Shown here: piece after piece, positions 51,746-62,701 of the stretch
Layout: each line of letters begins with the position of its first letter
Position numbering within the stretch: the stretch's first letter is position 1
Assembly (NCBI GenBank): GCA_947095535.1
Contig: OX352773.1
Coordinates: forward strand, 125,023,911 to 125,087,910
Reading direction: 5' to 3'
Length of the DNA stretch: 64,000 nt
Source: Poecilobothrus nobilitatus
Lineage: Eukaryota > Arthropoda > Insecta > Diptera > Dolichopodidae
Notes under the pieces: model-generated
Seen by the model: only the letters and a program-made list of their open reading frames with translations
What the model was told of the DNA's origin: nothing
Database searches by the model: none
Program-made: the position numbers and the translations under genes

Positions 51746-52440
51746 TCCAAATACTCCAAATTAATCTCCATCAGTCCAAAGCGCCTTCCGCCGCACTTGA
51801 AATCCGCCTCAGGAGAACGGGCGAGGATATTATCTTGATCGAAGGGCCATGGATGACAAAAAAACAGGTTCTTGGACTCAAGATACCAGAATACACGTTG
51901 TTGTATAATAAAGAGGTATGCAGACCTAGAGCGTGCATACTTGCTAAAAATACATTAAATTTAACTTTTATGTATAATTGCAGTGATGCTGATCCGGTCG
52001 CGGCGAGCCTAAAGCTAGAAAAACTTAAAGCTTAAAAGCTCTGGGTTGTTGCGGCGTATCTTCCTCACGACTCATTGGATTCACTCCCTCCATCCAATCT
52101 GGCAGGGTTGGTAGCGGATGCTAGAAGGATGAACATTGGGGTCATCATAAACTGCGACGCCAATGCTCACTATGGCATTTGGGGTAGTTCAGATACGAAC
52201 GAAAGAGTTGAGTCACCTTTTGATTACATTTTAAGTGCTAACCTTCTTATCTGTAACATTGGCAGGGAACCTACATTTGTTACTAGTAATAGGCAAGAAG
52301 TCCTACACATAACCTTAGTCTCGGACTTTCATGGAAAGTTTCTGATGAGCATTCCTTCTCAGATCACAGATACCTTGAGTTCAATCTGGACGAACGCATT
52401 TAAAGTCAACGTTTCCCTACTTAACACTTGGAATACCTAA
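51745..52440 (+). pseudogene. LOA-like LINE endonuclease
   Basis: Starts at I-L-Q-I-N-L-H-Q-S-K with no true initiator. Motifs: D-I-I-L-I-E-G-P-W (catalytic Glu two residues before G-P-W), R-P-R-A-C-I-L-A, a TAA at about 52033, V-V-A-A-Y-L-P, C-D-A-N-A-H-Y-G-I-W-G-S (the D-x-N motif of this group), F-D-Y-I-L and V-L-H-I-T-L-V-S-D-F. The downstream S-D-H motif falls in a deleted or shifted part before 52440. The enzyme would nick chromosomal DNA. It is inactive here. Confidence 0.75.
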
Positions 52441-52449
52441 AAATATCCA

Positions 52450-52765
52450 GGATCTAAATAGCCTAGTTAACGTTTTTACTAAGGCCTGCAATAAGTCCTT
52501 AGAGCATTCGTGTCCCATCAGCAAGCCTAGGGGAAAACCTAAACCACCTTGGTGGAATGATGAAATCAAAGCTCTAAGGAAAGATTTTAGGAGGGCTTTT
52601 AATACTGCTAAAAAAACGAATGGAATACACGACTATAAAACGGCTCTTTCTCAATACAAAAAATCACTTAAAAAGGCGAAATGAGACACCTGGAGACAAT
52701 TCTGCGGAGGTACAGAAAATGTCTCCGAGGCATCTAGACTTAGGAAAATTCTATCGATAAACCCC
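52450..52765 (+). pseudogene. LOA-like LINE linker
   Basis: Links endonuclease and RT. It reads N-I-Q-D-L-N-S-L-V, then P-P-W-W-N-D-E-I-K-A-L-R-K-D-F-R-R (about 52545-52600) and S-L-K-K-A-K-stop-D-T-W-R-Q-F-C-G (stop at about 52681). The P-W-W-N segment is a usual landmark of LINE linkers. The stop and the shift near 52436 are degenerative. Confidence 0.7.
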
Positions 52766-54163
52766 ATGGTCCCCAGTCTTCTTAAAAAAGAGGATGGCAG
52801 CTGGGCTACCACAAGCGGGGAGTCATTGAAATTACTTTTAAAAACCCATTTTCCTGGGTGCACAAATAGCTCAGAGGTGACTTGTGTTCTGAATCATCCC
52901 CCTATTATTTCAGAGGTGGTGGTTACAAAAGCCAAACTACAATGGGCTATAGATAGTTTCAAACCATTCAAGTCAAGCGGACCGGATGGAATTATACCCG
53001 CTGAGATCCAGCAAACTGCATCCATTATCCCGGATAAATGTAAACAGGTCAGAGTAGTGTTCATACCCAAGGCCGGCAAAAGTAGTCACGTCTATGCGAA
53101 GGACTTTCGGCCTATAAGCCTGTCATCCTTCCTTCTAAAAACCTTAGAAAGAATGATCGACATTCATATCTGCTGCAACTTAGATAAAAATCTGTTATCA
53201 GCCTCTCAACATGTTTACTGTAAAGGGAAGTCAGTGGATACTGCATTTCACACTTTGACGAGCTCGATTGAAAGATCTTTAAATTGCAAAGAGTATATTC
53301 TTGTAGCTTTTATAGGGAGCGTTTAATAACATCAATCAGGCAGCAATTGTAAACGCACTCATAAGCGTAGGAGTTGAACCGGAGCTAAGAGCACTGAAAG
53401 CTAATATGCTAAATAGCAGGGCCATCAGTGCCAACTTAGGCAACGCTTCAGTAAAAAGGCTTGTGAAAAGAGGGACTCCGCAAGGAGGGGTGCTATATTC
53501 CTTTCTTTGGAATATGGTGGTAAATAAACTGCTTAAAATCCTGGAAGAGGCGGGCTGCACAACAATCGCCTATGCGGACGATGTTGCTGTCGTGGTCAGT
53601 GGCAAGTTCCCTAACAGTCTCAGGGAAATTTTGCAACTTTCACTAAACAAAATCACAACATGGGCTACAGAAGGTGGACTGTCAGTAATTCTAAAGGAAA
53701 CCGAACTGCTCCTTTTTACAAGGAAATATAAAATTCCTAAAATAAAGTCGCCTTCGTTAAATGGCTGCACTCTTGCCTTTGGCGAAACGGCGCAATTTCT
53801 GGGTCTAACTCTAGACAGGAAGTTAAGCTGGAAGGCCAACATCTCAGAAAGAGTAAAAAAGGCCTCAATAGCACTCTACTAGTGTAAAAAAGCCATTGGT
53901 AGGAAATGGGGGCTTCAGCCATACACGACTTACCGGCTATACACATCCGTAGTAAGACCTATTCTTATGTACGGAGTCCTAGTGTGGTGGAAGGCAATCG
54001 ATAAAGAGGTCAACCGCAAGGCAATCGCTAGGGTCCGAAAAACTGCCATACTATGTATTAGTGGCTCTTTAATAATAACCCGTTCTGCGGCATTAGACAT
54101 CATGCTTAATGCATGCTTAGGGTCTGATGCCAGTAGAATATTATAGTAAATTTGCAGCCGCAA
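52766..54163 (+). pseudogene. LOA-like LINE reverse transcriptase
   Basis: The piece 52766-53326 has S-S-G-P-D-G-I, V-V-F-I-P-K-A-G-K and D-F-R-P-I-S-L-S-S-F-L-L-K-T. It then ends at V-A-F-I-G-S-V, where about 8 bases that should encode the catalytic Asp (V-A-F-L-D-I-E-G-A-F-N-N-I in the family) appear deleted. The piece 53406-53882 resumes with G-T-P-Q-G-G-V-L-Y and A-Y-A-D-D-V-A-V (about 53568-53586), then L-G-L-T-L-D-R-K-L-S-W. A TAG at 53881 and a further segment to 54147 follow (Y-T-S-V-V-R-P-I-L-M-Y-G). The lost first Asp and the stops make it inactive. Confidence 0.85.
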
Positions 54164-54337
54164 ACACAGCTGTGAGATTAAAAGCTACATCCCAGTGGAT
54201 CAATTCACTAGAAGGTCACTCGGATATCATAAACCAAATCAAGTCCACTCCCGCCTTGGTGAACTACGCGTCCCCCACTGACTTCTTCGGGAAATCTCAC
54301 TAACATCACCAGTCGTGAGAGTTGGAATTCGAACACA

Positions 54338-55070
54338 GTGAAGAGCTTCGAAGGAGCACAATTCTACACGGATGGTTCAAAAATGAACAGCAGTGTAAAA
54401 TGCGGGGTCTTCTTAGATAATCTGAATATCAGTCACAATTTCCGATTACCAGACCATTGTAGTGTCTTCCAAGTGGAAATTATGGCAATTCAAGAAACCT
54501 TGATTCTACTGAATAGAAGCATTTTGACTGTGAAGCAAGTACGTATTCTGTCAGACACTCAGGCTGCGTTAAAATCTCTGAAGTCAACATGCACAACCTC
54601 GAAGACTGTAATAAACTGCCGAAAACTTCTTAACGAGATGGCCAGGCAGTTTAGCATTCAGCTTTGCTGAGTAGCAAGTCATCGAGGTATTCCGGGAAAT
54701 GAAACAGCTGATGAACTCGCAAGAATTGGTACAACCTTACAAGTTCTGCCAGATAGGGTAGGACTAGGGGTACCTCTATCCACAAGCAAAACGTTATGTC
54801 GAAAGGAAATAACGGATATGGCAAATTACAAATGGTAAAACTTGACCTCGTGCAATACCACAAGATTGATATGGCCCAAAACCGATTTAAGACGATCCAA
54901 TGATCTGCTTTCTCTCAAAAGGTCAGACATTGGAATGACAATGGGTATAATCACCGGTCACTGTCTAATAAGGAAGCATGCGAAAAGACTTGGCTTATCC
55001 GCAAACGACTATTGTAGAGCCAGCAAGGATGAAGAAGAGGAGTGAACTACTCTCTATCTTTGCACATGTC
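54338..55070 (+). pseudogene. LOA-like LINE RNase H and C-terminus
   Basis: RNase H with F-Y-T-D-G-S-K-M (first Asp), V-E-I-M-A-I (Glu) and I-L-S-D-T-Q-A-A (second Asp) in 54338-54670. A TGA at 54668 interrupts, then S-H-R-G-I-P-G-N-E-T-A-D-E-L-A (fourth acidic residue) follows in the same frame to a TAA at about 54837. The C-terminal segment 54842-55045 has G-H-C-L-I-R-K-H-A-K-R-L-G-L and a CCHC-like remnant before C-T-C-P. An RNase H of this kind distinguishes I/LOA-group LINEs from CR1/Jockey. Confidence 0.8.
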
Positions 55071-56170
55071 CAATGCACAATGTATATATTGTGTCATATC
55101 CATTAAATCTTGCCTTTGACGAAACAATTCTAATGTTTGCAGCTCTTCTGGTTTCATAATTATGTATATTATTGTTCAATATTAACCTTGTATTTGTATT
55201 TATACTATTTGATTGCATATTGTGTATGCGAGTTACCAACCTACTTTTTTTGAGTATGTGTAGCGGTAGAATCTTATGTTTACAGTGAATATTGCTAGTT
55301 GCTTCTCTTTTTCTATACCCATATAAATTTTTTATAGCTTTATTTTGAAGCTTTTGCAGTTGGTTAAGGTCCTTCTTATATGCATTACCCCAAATATGTA
55401 TTGAGTACGCAATTGAACTTTGAAACAGTTCAAAAAACAGTCCCCTTTTTCTGTGGTATGGCACTCTTTTACTTATTAGCTTGAATATGCCAGCAATTTT
55501 CCTGGCTTTTTTTAGCTGTATGTTACTCTGGTCACTCCATTTTAATTCACTGTCTATTACTACACCTAGGTACTTATAGCTAGGAACCATTTCTAAATTA
55601 ATATTTTTATAGTTTATTTTGATAATGTCCGACGGTTTTTTCTTGAAAAACACATATTTAGTTTTAATGATGTTTATTGTTAGTTTGTGAGTTTCCATCC
55701 AATCGTTTATTATTTTTAGATCTTCATTTATATTTTCCTCCAATTTTTGACATCCAGTTTCTGAATACAGTATCGCAAGGTCATCAGCGAACATATAGGA
55801 TTTACCATTTAGTTTTATATCAAGTAGGCTGCTTATGTAGCAGTAAAATAAGGTCGGCACTAAGGAACTTCCCTGAATAACACCAAACTCAATATTGTTC
55901 GTTTCACTTCTTAATCCTTCACACACACTATACTGGGATCTATTTGACAAATAATTTTTGAACCATTCATGTTCTTTACCAGTTACTGCAAGTTCATATA
56001 ATATTCTGAGCAATGTTTTTCTATCTACGGCATCAAATGCTTTTTTTACATCAAAGAATACAGCCGCCACTTTTTTATTTTTTTCAATACCAGACTGGAT
56101 TTCAGCTACAAAATCAAATAAAGCCGCACTTGTATTAGATTTTTTTTAAAGCCGTATTGACTCTTACTTG
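55054..56170 (-). pseudogene. LINE-F RT fragment, copy in unit A
   Basis: Open for 338 codons (55054-56070) on the minus strand: A-A-V-F-F-D-V-K-K-A-F-D-A-V-D (motif A, Asp present), F-G-V-I-Q-G-S-S-L-V-P-T-L-F (P to I change in the usual V-P-Q-G), F-A-D-D-L-A-I-L-Y, T-K-Y-V-F-F and L-G-V-V-I-D-S-E-L-K-W. There is no endonuclease or ORF1, because at its 5' side the unit ends and unit B starts. Its 3' end merges with the LOA-like C-terminus at about 55065. Confidence 0.85.
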
Positions 56171-56174
56171 ACTC

Positions 56175-57945
56175 GCTTTTATAGGGAGCGTTTAATAACA
56201 TCAATCAGGCAGCAATTGTAAACGCACTCATAAGCGTAGGAGTTGAACCGGAGCTAAGAGCACTGAAAGCTAATATGCTAAATAGCAGGGCCATCAGTGC
56301 CAACTTAGGCAACGCTTCAGTAAAAAGGCTTGTGAAAAGAGGGACTCCGCAAGGAGGGGTGCTATATCCCTTTCTTTGGAATATGGTGGTAAATAAACTG
56401 CTTAAAATCCTGGAAGAGGCGGGCTGCACAACAATCGCCTATGCGGACGATGTTGCTGTCGTGGTCAGTGGCAAGTTCCCTGACAGTCTCAGGGAAGTTT
56501 TGCAACTTTCACTAAACAAAATCACAACATGGGCTACAGACTGTGGACTGTCAGTAATTCCAAAGGAAACCGAACTGCTCCTTTTTACAAGGAAATATAA
56601 AATTCCTAAAATAAAGTCGCCTTCGTTAAATGGCTGCACTCTTGCCTTTGGCGAAACGGCGCAATTTCTGGGTCTAACTCTAGACAGGAAGTTAAGCTGG
56701 AAGGCCAACATCTCAGAAAGAGTAAAAAAGGCCTCAATAGCACTCTACTAGTGTAAAAAAGCCATTGGTAGGAAATGGGGGCTTCAGCCATACACGACTT
56801 ACCGGCTATACACATCCGTAGTAAGACCTATTCTTATGTACGGAGTCCTAGTGTGGTGGAAGGCAATCGATAAAGAGGTCAACCGCAAGGCAATCGCTAG
56901 GGTCCGAAGAACTGCCATACTATGTATTAGTGGCTCTTTAATAATAACCCGTTCTGCGGCATTAGACATCATGCTTAATGCATGCTTAGGGTCTGATGCC
57001 AGTAGAATATTATAGTAAATTTGCAGCCGCAAACACAGCTGTGAGATTAAAAGCTACATCCCAGTGGATCAATTCACTAGAAGGTCACTCGGATATCATA
57101 AACCAAATCAAGTCCACTCCCGCCTTGGTGAACTACGCGTCCCCCACTGACTTCTTCGGGAAATCTCACTAACATCACCAGTCGTGAGAGTTGGAATTCG
57201 AACACAGTGAAGAGCTTCGAAGGAGCACAATTCTACACGGATGGTTCAAAAATGAACAGCAGTGTAAAATGCGGGGTCTTCTTAGATAATCTGAATATCA
57301 GTCACAATTTCCGATTACCAGACCATTGTAGTGTCTTCCAAGTGGAAATTATGGCAATTCAAGAAACCTTGATTCTACTGAATAGAAGCATTTTGACTGT
57401 GAAGCAAGTACGTATTCTGTCAGACACTCAGGCTGCGTTAAAATCTCTGAAGTCAACATGCACAACCTCGAAGACTGTAATAAACTGCCGAAAACTTCTT
57501 AACGAGATGGCCAGGCAGTTTAGCATTCAGCTTTGCTGAGTAGCAAGTCATCGAGGTATTCCGGGAAATGAAACAGCTGATGAACTCGCAAGAATTGGTA
57601 CAACCTTACAAGTTCTGCCAGATAGGGTAGGACTAGGGGTACCTCTATCCACAAGCAAAACGTTATGTCGAAAGGAAATAACGGATATGGCAAATTACAA
57701 ATGGTAAAACTTGACCTCGTGCAATACCACAAGATTGATATGGCCCAAAACCGATTTAAGACGATCCAATGATCTGCTTTCTCTCAAAAGGTCAGACATT
57801 GGAATGACAATGGGTATAATCACCGGTCACTGTCTAATAAGGAAGCATGCGAAAAGACTTGGCTTATCCGCAAACGACTATTGTAGAGCCAGCAAGGATG
57901 AAGAAGAGGAGTGAACTACTCTCTATCTTTGCACATGTCCAATGC
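56175..57945 (+). pseudogene. LOA-like LINE RT/RNase H, copy in unit B
   Basis: Same content as 53306-55070: RT from the A-F-N-N-I segment, G-T-P-Q-G-G-V-L-Y-P (56275-56751), A-Y-A-D-D, the TAG at 56750, RNase H (57207-57539, TGA at 57537) and the C-terminus to about 57945. It carries the same stops as copy A, so the stops predate duplication. It lacks the upstream fingers and endonuclease. Confidence 0.85.
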
Positions 57946-59040
57946 ACAATGTATATATTGTGTCATATCCATTAAATCTTGCCTTTGACGAAACAATTCT
58001 AATGTTTGCAGCTCTTCTGGTTTCATAATTATGTATATTATTGTTCAATATTAACCTTGTATTTGTATTTATACTATTTGATTGCATATTGTGTATGTGA
58101 GTTACCAACCTAGTTTTTTTGAGTATGTGTAGCGGTAGAATCTTATGTTTACAGTGAATATTGCTAGTTGCTTCTCTTTTTCTATACCCATATAAATTTT
58201 TTATAGCTTTATTTTGAAGCTTTTGCAGTTGGTTAAGGTCCTTCTTATATGCATTACCCCAAATATGTATTGAGTACGCAATTGAACTTCGAAACAGTTC
58301 AAAAAACAGTCCCCTTTTTCTGTGGTATGGCACTCTTTTACTTATTAGCTTGAATATGCCAGCAATTTTCCTGGCTTTTTTTAGCTGTATGTTACTCTGG
58401 TCACTCCATTTTAATTCACTGTCTATTACTACACCTAGGTACTTATAGCTAGGAACCATTTCTAAATTAATATTTTTATAGTTTATTTTGATAATGTCCG
58501 ACGGTTTTTTCTTGAAAAACACATATTTAGTTTTAATGATGTTTATTGTTAGTTTGTGAGTTTCCATCCAATCGTTTATTATTTTTAGATCTTCATTTAT
58601 ATTTTCCTCCAATTTTTGACATCCAGTTTCTGAATACAGTATCGCAAGGTCATCAGCGAACATATAGGATTTACCATTTAGTTTTATATCAAGTAGGCTG
58701 CTTATGTAGCAGTAAAATAAGGTCGGCTCTAAGGAACTTCCCTGAATAACACCAAACTCAATATTGTTCGTTTCACTTCTTAATCCTTCACACACACTAT
58801 ACTGGGATCTATTTGACAAATAATTTTTGAACCATTCATGTTCTTTACCAGTTACTGCAAGTTCATATAATATTCTGAGCAATGTTTTTCTATCTACGGC
58901 ATCAAATGCTTTTTTTACATCAAAGAATACAGCCGCCACTTTTTTATTTTTTTCAATACCAGACTGGATTTCAGCTACAAAATCAAATAAAGCCGCACTT
59001 GTATTAGATTTTTTTTTAAAGCCGTATTGACTCTTACTTC
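56175..59040. repeat. Tandem duplication unit B
   Basis: Second copy of the 2869-bp unit. Unlike unit A, its LINE-F part does not end at cttactt but continues uninterrupted (cttagattctc) into the rest of LINE-F, which shows that B's right end is the original arrangement and A's right end is the duplication junction. Confidence 0.9.
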
Positions 59041-59712
59041 TTAGATTCTCTTTTTGTAAAAAAATTTGTCAGTTGGCTATTTACATATGTTTCCAAAACT
59101 TTAGAGAAGGTAGTTGAAATGGAGATTGGTCGAAAATTATTTATATCTTCGATATCATCGATTTTTTATAAATGGAGATAACTTTATTTATTTTCATGGG
59201 ACCCGGCGCTATTTTTTGGTTGAGTGAAGCATTAATTAATTGCATTATACAACTAGCCAATTCTTCTTTACACTCTTTTATTAACGATGAGGGAATCTCA
59301 TCTTCATCCGCTACTTTGGTACTGGACAAGCTGTTGATTATTTTTATTACTTCATATCGATTTATCGGTTTGAAATCAAATGCACTCTGCGTTCTTATTT
59401 TTGGTATATAAATCTTTTTTTCAAAACTTTCTGCCATAACGTGCCCTATATTACTATAAAATTGGTTGAATTGATTTATTTTTTTCAATTTATCATTTTC
59501 ACTCAGTTCTAGGTTCGAAAAAAATTCATTTGTTTTAATCTTTGGGCCATTTTAATATTTTTTATATACTCCCATGTTTTTTTTGGATTTCCGCCCACTT
59601 TTTCAAATTGTTTTGAATCATACTCTTCTCTCATTTTTCTCTTGAACGTAGTATATCTATTTAACCAATACAAGTATTTCGTTTTAAAATATTCTGATTC
59701 TCTGTTCTGCAC
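57923..59712 (-). pseudogene. LINE-F reverse transcriptase, main copy
   Basis: Pieces: 59509-59712 (linker, with K-T-W-E-Y-I-K), 59141-59488 (fingers; S-S-T-K-V-A-D-E-D-E-I-P-S-S-L-I-K and A-P-G-P-M-K-I-N-K-V-I) and 57923-58939 (338 codons). The last has F-F-D-V-K-K-A-F-D, G-V-I-Q-G-S-S-L-E-P, F-A-D-D-L-A and L-G-V-V-I-D-S-E-L-K-W. The region 58940-59140 that should hold Y-R-P-I-S-I has frame breaks (R-P-I-S-I can be read near 59128). The C-terminus ends where LOA begins. Confidence 0.8.
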
Positions 59713-59750
59713 ATATTTTTTATACCAGCAGTTTTTTCTTTCTATTAATT

Positions 59751-60743
59751 CTATACATTTTTCATTAATCCATGGTGCACAGAATTTGCTATTTTTATTT
59801 TTCTAGAAACGGTAGCTCTTTTTAATATGTTTTTGACGTGTGATGTCAAATCATCAGCAATTTCATTCACGTCATTTTTATTAATATAGTAATCTTTCAT
59901 ATGTTCTTTGACAATTCTATAGTTAATTGTTTTTATCAGATTACCATTGTTGTTTACTTTTTCTTGAATTTTTATATTTTTTAATTCTGTAATAATTCCG
60001 AGATTATCTAATATATCATGGTAAAATAGTGATACCTTCACATCATCATTAGGATCATTCATTATTATATAATCTAGGCAAGTATTGGATTTTGGCCTTG
60101 TAACTGCTTTATGTAGGACAAAATATGCATTGGATTCAACTATTGTTTTGTACACTTGAATATTTCTGTCGTAAGTATTGTAAATATTAAAATTAAAATC
60201 CCCTTTGACTAAGCTATTATTGTTTTTTATGTTCTCCAGGCAAGTGCTAAATTTCTCAAGAAATACATCAATTTCAGAATTTAAATTTTGCGGTGGCCGA
60301 TAAACAGCTGTAATATTATATGTTTTTTTATTGTAGTGTATTTTTGTGGTAATAAAGCTGTTGTACTCATCACAATGCTCATTTTCATTTTTAAATCTTA
60401 CATTTTTATGAATAAAAATAGCCGCATCGCCACCTGATCTTGTCTTCCTACACGAAAATGTTTTTGAGTAATCTTTAATATTTACTAGGTCAACATCTAC
60501 AACAACAATCCAGGTTTCACTTATTACTATAACGTGAATGATATATTTGAGTTGATCCAGTATATAATTTATATTATCTACTTTATGTTTAAGGCTTCTT
60601 GCATTCAAATATAGAATCTTCAATGAGTCTTCTTCTTCTAAATTAATGTCATGTATGCTATATAAATTGGTTTTTACTTGGAATTTGATTGGCAAATTAT
60701 ATGTTATATCATATGACATTTGGATTAGATTCTTGCAATACAC
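59751..60743 (-). pseudogene. LINE-F AP endonuclease
   Basis: Open for 330 codons. Motifs: L-Y-L-N-A-R-S-L-K-H-K, V-I-V-I-S-E-T-W-I (catalytic Glu), G-G-D-A-A-I-F-I, A-V-Y-R-P-P, V-K-G-D-F-N-F-N, L-D-Y-I-I. At the position of the S-D-H motif the sequence reads L-D-N-L, so the catalytic His is replaced. The true start is probably at the M of M-Y-C-K or the later M-S-Y-D; ORF1 overlaps slightly upstream (60709-60975 in another frame). Open but likely inactive. Confidence 0.75.
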
Positions 60744-61846
60744 GTATTATTTTACTCGTAACGGTCTTTCTTACAAACAATTTACCATCTTTCACCCAAG
60801 CATAAACCAATTTCTTTTCTTTTTTTAGGTCTCTTGCTTCTTTGAATAATAGACTAAAATATGTCGCAAGTTTTTCATTTATAAAAATTGTTGATGATGT
60901 GATTACATTAATACCAATATTACCAATCTGGTGCATTTTCGGTAATTTGTTGATCTTGAGAATCTTGTGTATCAAAGATCTTAGTTGTTAATTTTTTGTT
61001 TTTTATGACTTTCAGAAATTCACTTTTTAATTTTAAATTATTAAATTTTATAACTAGTTTATCTGGCTCACCTGAATTTTTTGCTAGATTCTTAGACTTA
61101 TGTATGTATTTCACATCATTTGCTTCAATTTTCACACCAACATGATCCGCTAGTTTGTTCACAACTGTGCGTTCACTGACTGAAAATTCTGCTGGGATTC
61201 CACATATTTCAATCTCCTTAGAAATTTTTTTCTGCTTCATTTTTTCCATTTCAATTCTGTTGTAATGTATATCATTTTTAATGTATAGCGTTTTAATTTC
61301 ATTTCTCAAACATATATTTTCTTCAATAATTCCATCGATGAATTCTTTAATTTCAGCAATTTCATTTTTAAATTTTTGGAAGTCAGCTAATTGTGTTTCC
61401 TGATTGGCAAGTATAAGTTATATTTTCTTATCCATTGTTCCAGCATCAATTATAATATCTGTTTTTTTATTTATGCTTGTAGTACTTGATGTACTGGGTT
61501 TGTTTATTGATTTTCTTTTTTGTTGATTATTTTTACACTGACGACAAAACCAGATTTTCTCATGATTCTGAGTAAGTTCCTTGACTTCTTCAATATCCAA
61601 CCCGCAACAAGTATAACAGAACCATTTCTTGCAATCTCCGTTACATTGCAGTCCACCATTCACTCTAAAATTAATTTTTTTGTTGCACTTTAAAAAAATT
61701 TTACTATCATTCGCCATTGTTGTTTTGACGTATTGAACATAAATTTCCATAAAGCTCAAATTGGTTTTAACGAGTGGGATAAAAAAGCTTCTATGTGGTA
61801 TGACAATGGACCAAATACGGTCTAAGTGTGTCTTTTTGGCAGCCAC
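60709..61846 (-). pseudogene. LINE-F ORF1 (zinc finger, RRM-like), frameshifted
   Basis: 61418-61846 starts M-A-A-K-K or, more likely, at M-A-N-D-S near 61717, and has a PHD-like finger (L-Q-C-N-G-D-C-K-K-W-F-C-Y-T-C-C, then W-F-C-R-Q-C). 60920-61309 has a coiled-coil start, I-E-I-C-G-I-P-A-E-F and L-V-I-K-F-N, and ends N-A-P-D-W. The rest (I-F-I-N-E-K-L, V-Y-A-W-V-K-D-G-K-L-F-V-R-K) continues in a different frame in 60709-60975. Breaks lie at about 61410 and 60930. The order zinc finger, coiled coil, RRM-like, I-N-E, K-D-G-K strand is that of insect LINE ORF1 proteins. Confidence 0.75.
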
Positions 61847-61848
61847 CT

Positions 61849-61866
61849 TAACCTAACCTAACCTAC
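61849..61866. repeat. Short CCTAA run at LINE-F 5' end
   Basis: ttaacctaacctaacctac gives three and a half copies of the pentamer whose complement is TTAGG. It directly precedes the ORF1 5' end of LINE-F. Confidence 0.6.
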
Positions 61867-61869
61867 AAT

Positions 61870-62701
61870 ACGATTCTGTCATACATGATTGAAAAAAGAA
61901 AATCAAGTCAATTTGGATAAAAGTATATATGGATGTGTGAATATTTTTTTTTAATCTTTCGAATTTTTATGATTTACAGATTAAATATTATTCTTAATAC
62001 TTAAATATATGTAGTATATTTAAATTGAAATTATGCGAATTACAGGATCTTTTATTTGGATCTCGAAAAAAAATAATTAAATTTAAGTTTTGAACTTATT
62101 TATTTGACTGCTTTTAATAATAAAAATTGATTTGTATTAACAAATTTAGAGGTATTTATATATTAATTAATATAATTGCTATAATTAATACAGGTTGAAT
62201 TAAAAGTGCTGAATCTAGCTTACAAAATCTTGAGAAACTAATTATATTTTAATTCACATATTGGCATTTGATATTTATTAATTTAACAATTTAATTTAAA
62301 AGCAAATAATTACGTTAACAATATTAATTAATTAAAATATAAAGGTAAGTTGAATGTAATTTGATATTAAGCAAATAGAAAATAAACGTATTTATTATTA
62401 TGAAATTATATTTAAGGTGTTATGATGTATTCTTAACTCCTCCCCCTTAAAATGAAGCGATTACCACAGGAACTTTGGTGCAGAAGTTTCTGAGGTTAGA
62501 GCTGCAGTAATGTTGATTGGTATATTACATGTGTTGAATTTTCTTAATATAAATATTTCCAAAATGGTGATACTTTCTGTTAGTGTTGCGAGTACGAAAA
62601 ATGTGTAGTTGGATTTAAGTTCCAATTGAATTTTGTACATCTAAAATCGTGTAATTTTAGTTTTTGCAAGTGAAGTGATTGTTTTGTTTTGTTGCAAGTG
62701 A
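61870..62701. other. AT-rich interval, possible copia-type LTR end
   Basis: No ORF or recognisable gene. One suggestive feature is a polypurine-like ttttaagggggaggag (minus strand, about 62440-62456). It resembles the polypurine tract and LTR start of copia-type elements, but no second LTR or coding sequence was found. Confidence 0.35.

Larger units (their letters stand above)
51745..55070 (+). mobile_element. LOA/I-like LINE with RNase H, truncated
   Basis: ORF2 of an I-group LINE (LOA- or I-like, because an RNase H follows the RT): endonuclease (51745-52440), linker, RT (52766-54150) and RNase H (54338-54730). It is followed by a C-terminal region with D-Y-C-R-A-S-K-D-E-E-E-E and C-T-C-P. 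It lacks the 5' end (joined to gypsy) and the 3' end (joined to inverted LINE-F at about 55070). Frames are broken throughout. Its 3' half from 53306 is duplicated in 56175-57945, and the start of a third copy lies at 63713-64000. Confidence 0.85.
53306..56174. repeat. Tandem duplication unit A (2869 bp)
   Basis: Contains the 3' half of the LOA-like LINE (plus strand) and the 3' RT part of LINE-F (minus strand). Corresponding features in unit B lie exactly 2869 bases further on: 53406/56275, 54338/57207, 55054/57923. Unit A ends at cttacttgactcg, after which the sequence restarts with cttttatagggagcg. The two units differ at only about a dozen to twenty positions by eye, for example 53502 t/c, 55424 t/c and 55858 a/t. 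Confidence 0.9.
57923..61850 (-). mobile_element. LINE-F: two-ORF non-LTR element, 3'-truncated
   Basis: Minus-strand order: ORF1 (61846 to about 60709), endonuclease (59751-60743), linker and RT fingers (59141-59712), RT palm to C-terminus (57923-58939). The 5' end is close to 61850, adjacent to a CCTAA run. The 3' UTR is missing, because the LOA-like LINE abuts at about 57945. Architecture (PHD-type finger plus RRM-like ORF1, no RNase H) matches LINE-E, but the sequences differ. Confidence 0.8.

Noticed and set aside
61849..61866. Telomeric repeat array
   Set aside because: Only about three and a half units and interior to repeats; too short to be a telomere.
62440..62456. Copia LTR boundary
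   Set aside because: A polypurine-like tract alone, with no LTR partner or coding sequence, is not enough to call an element.
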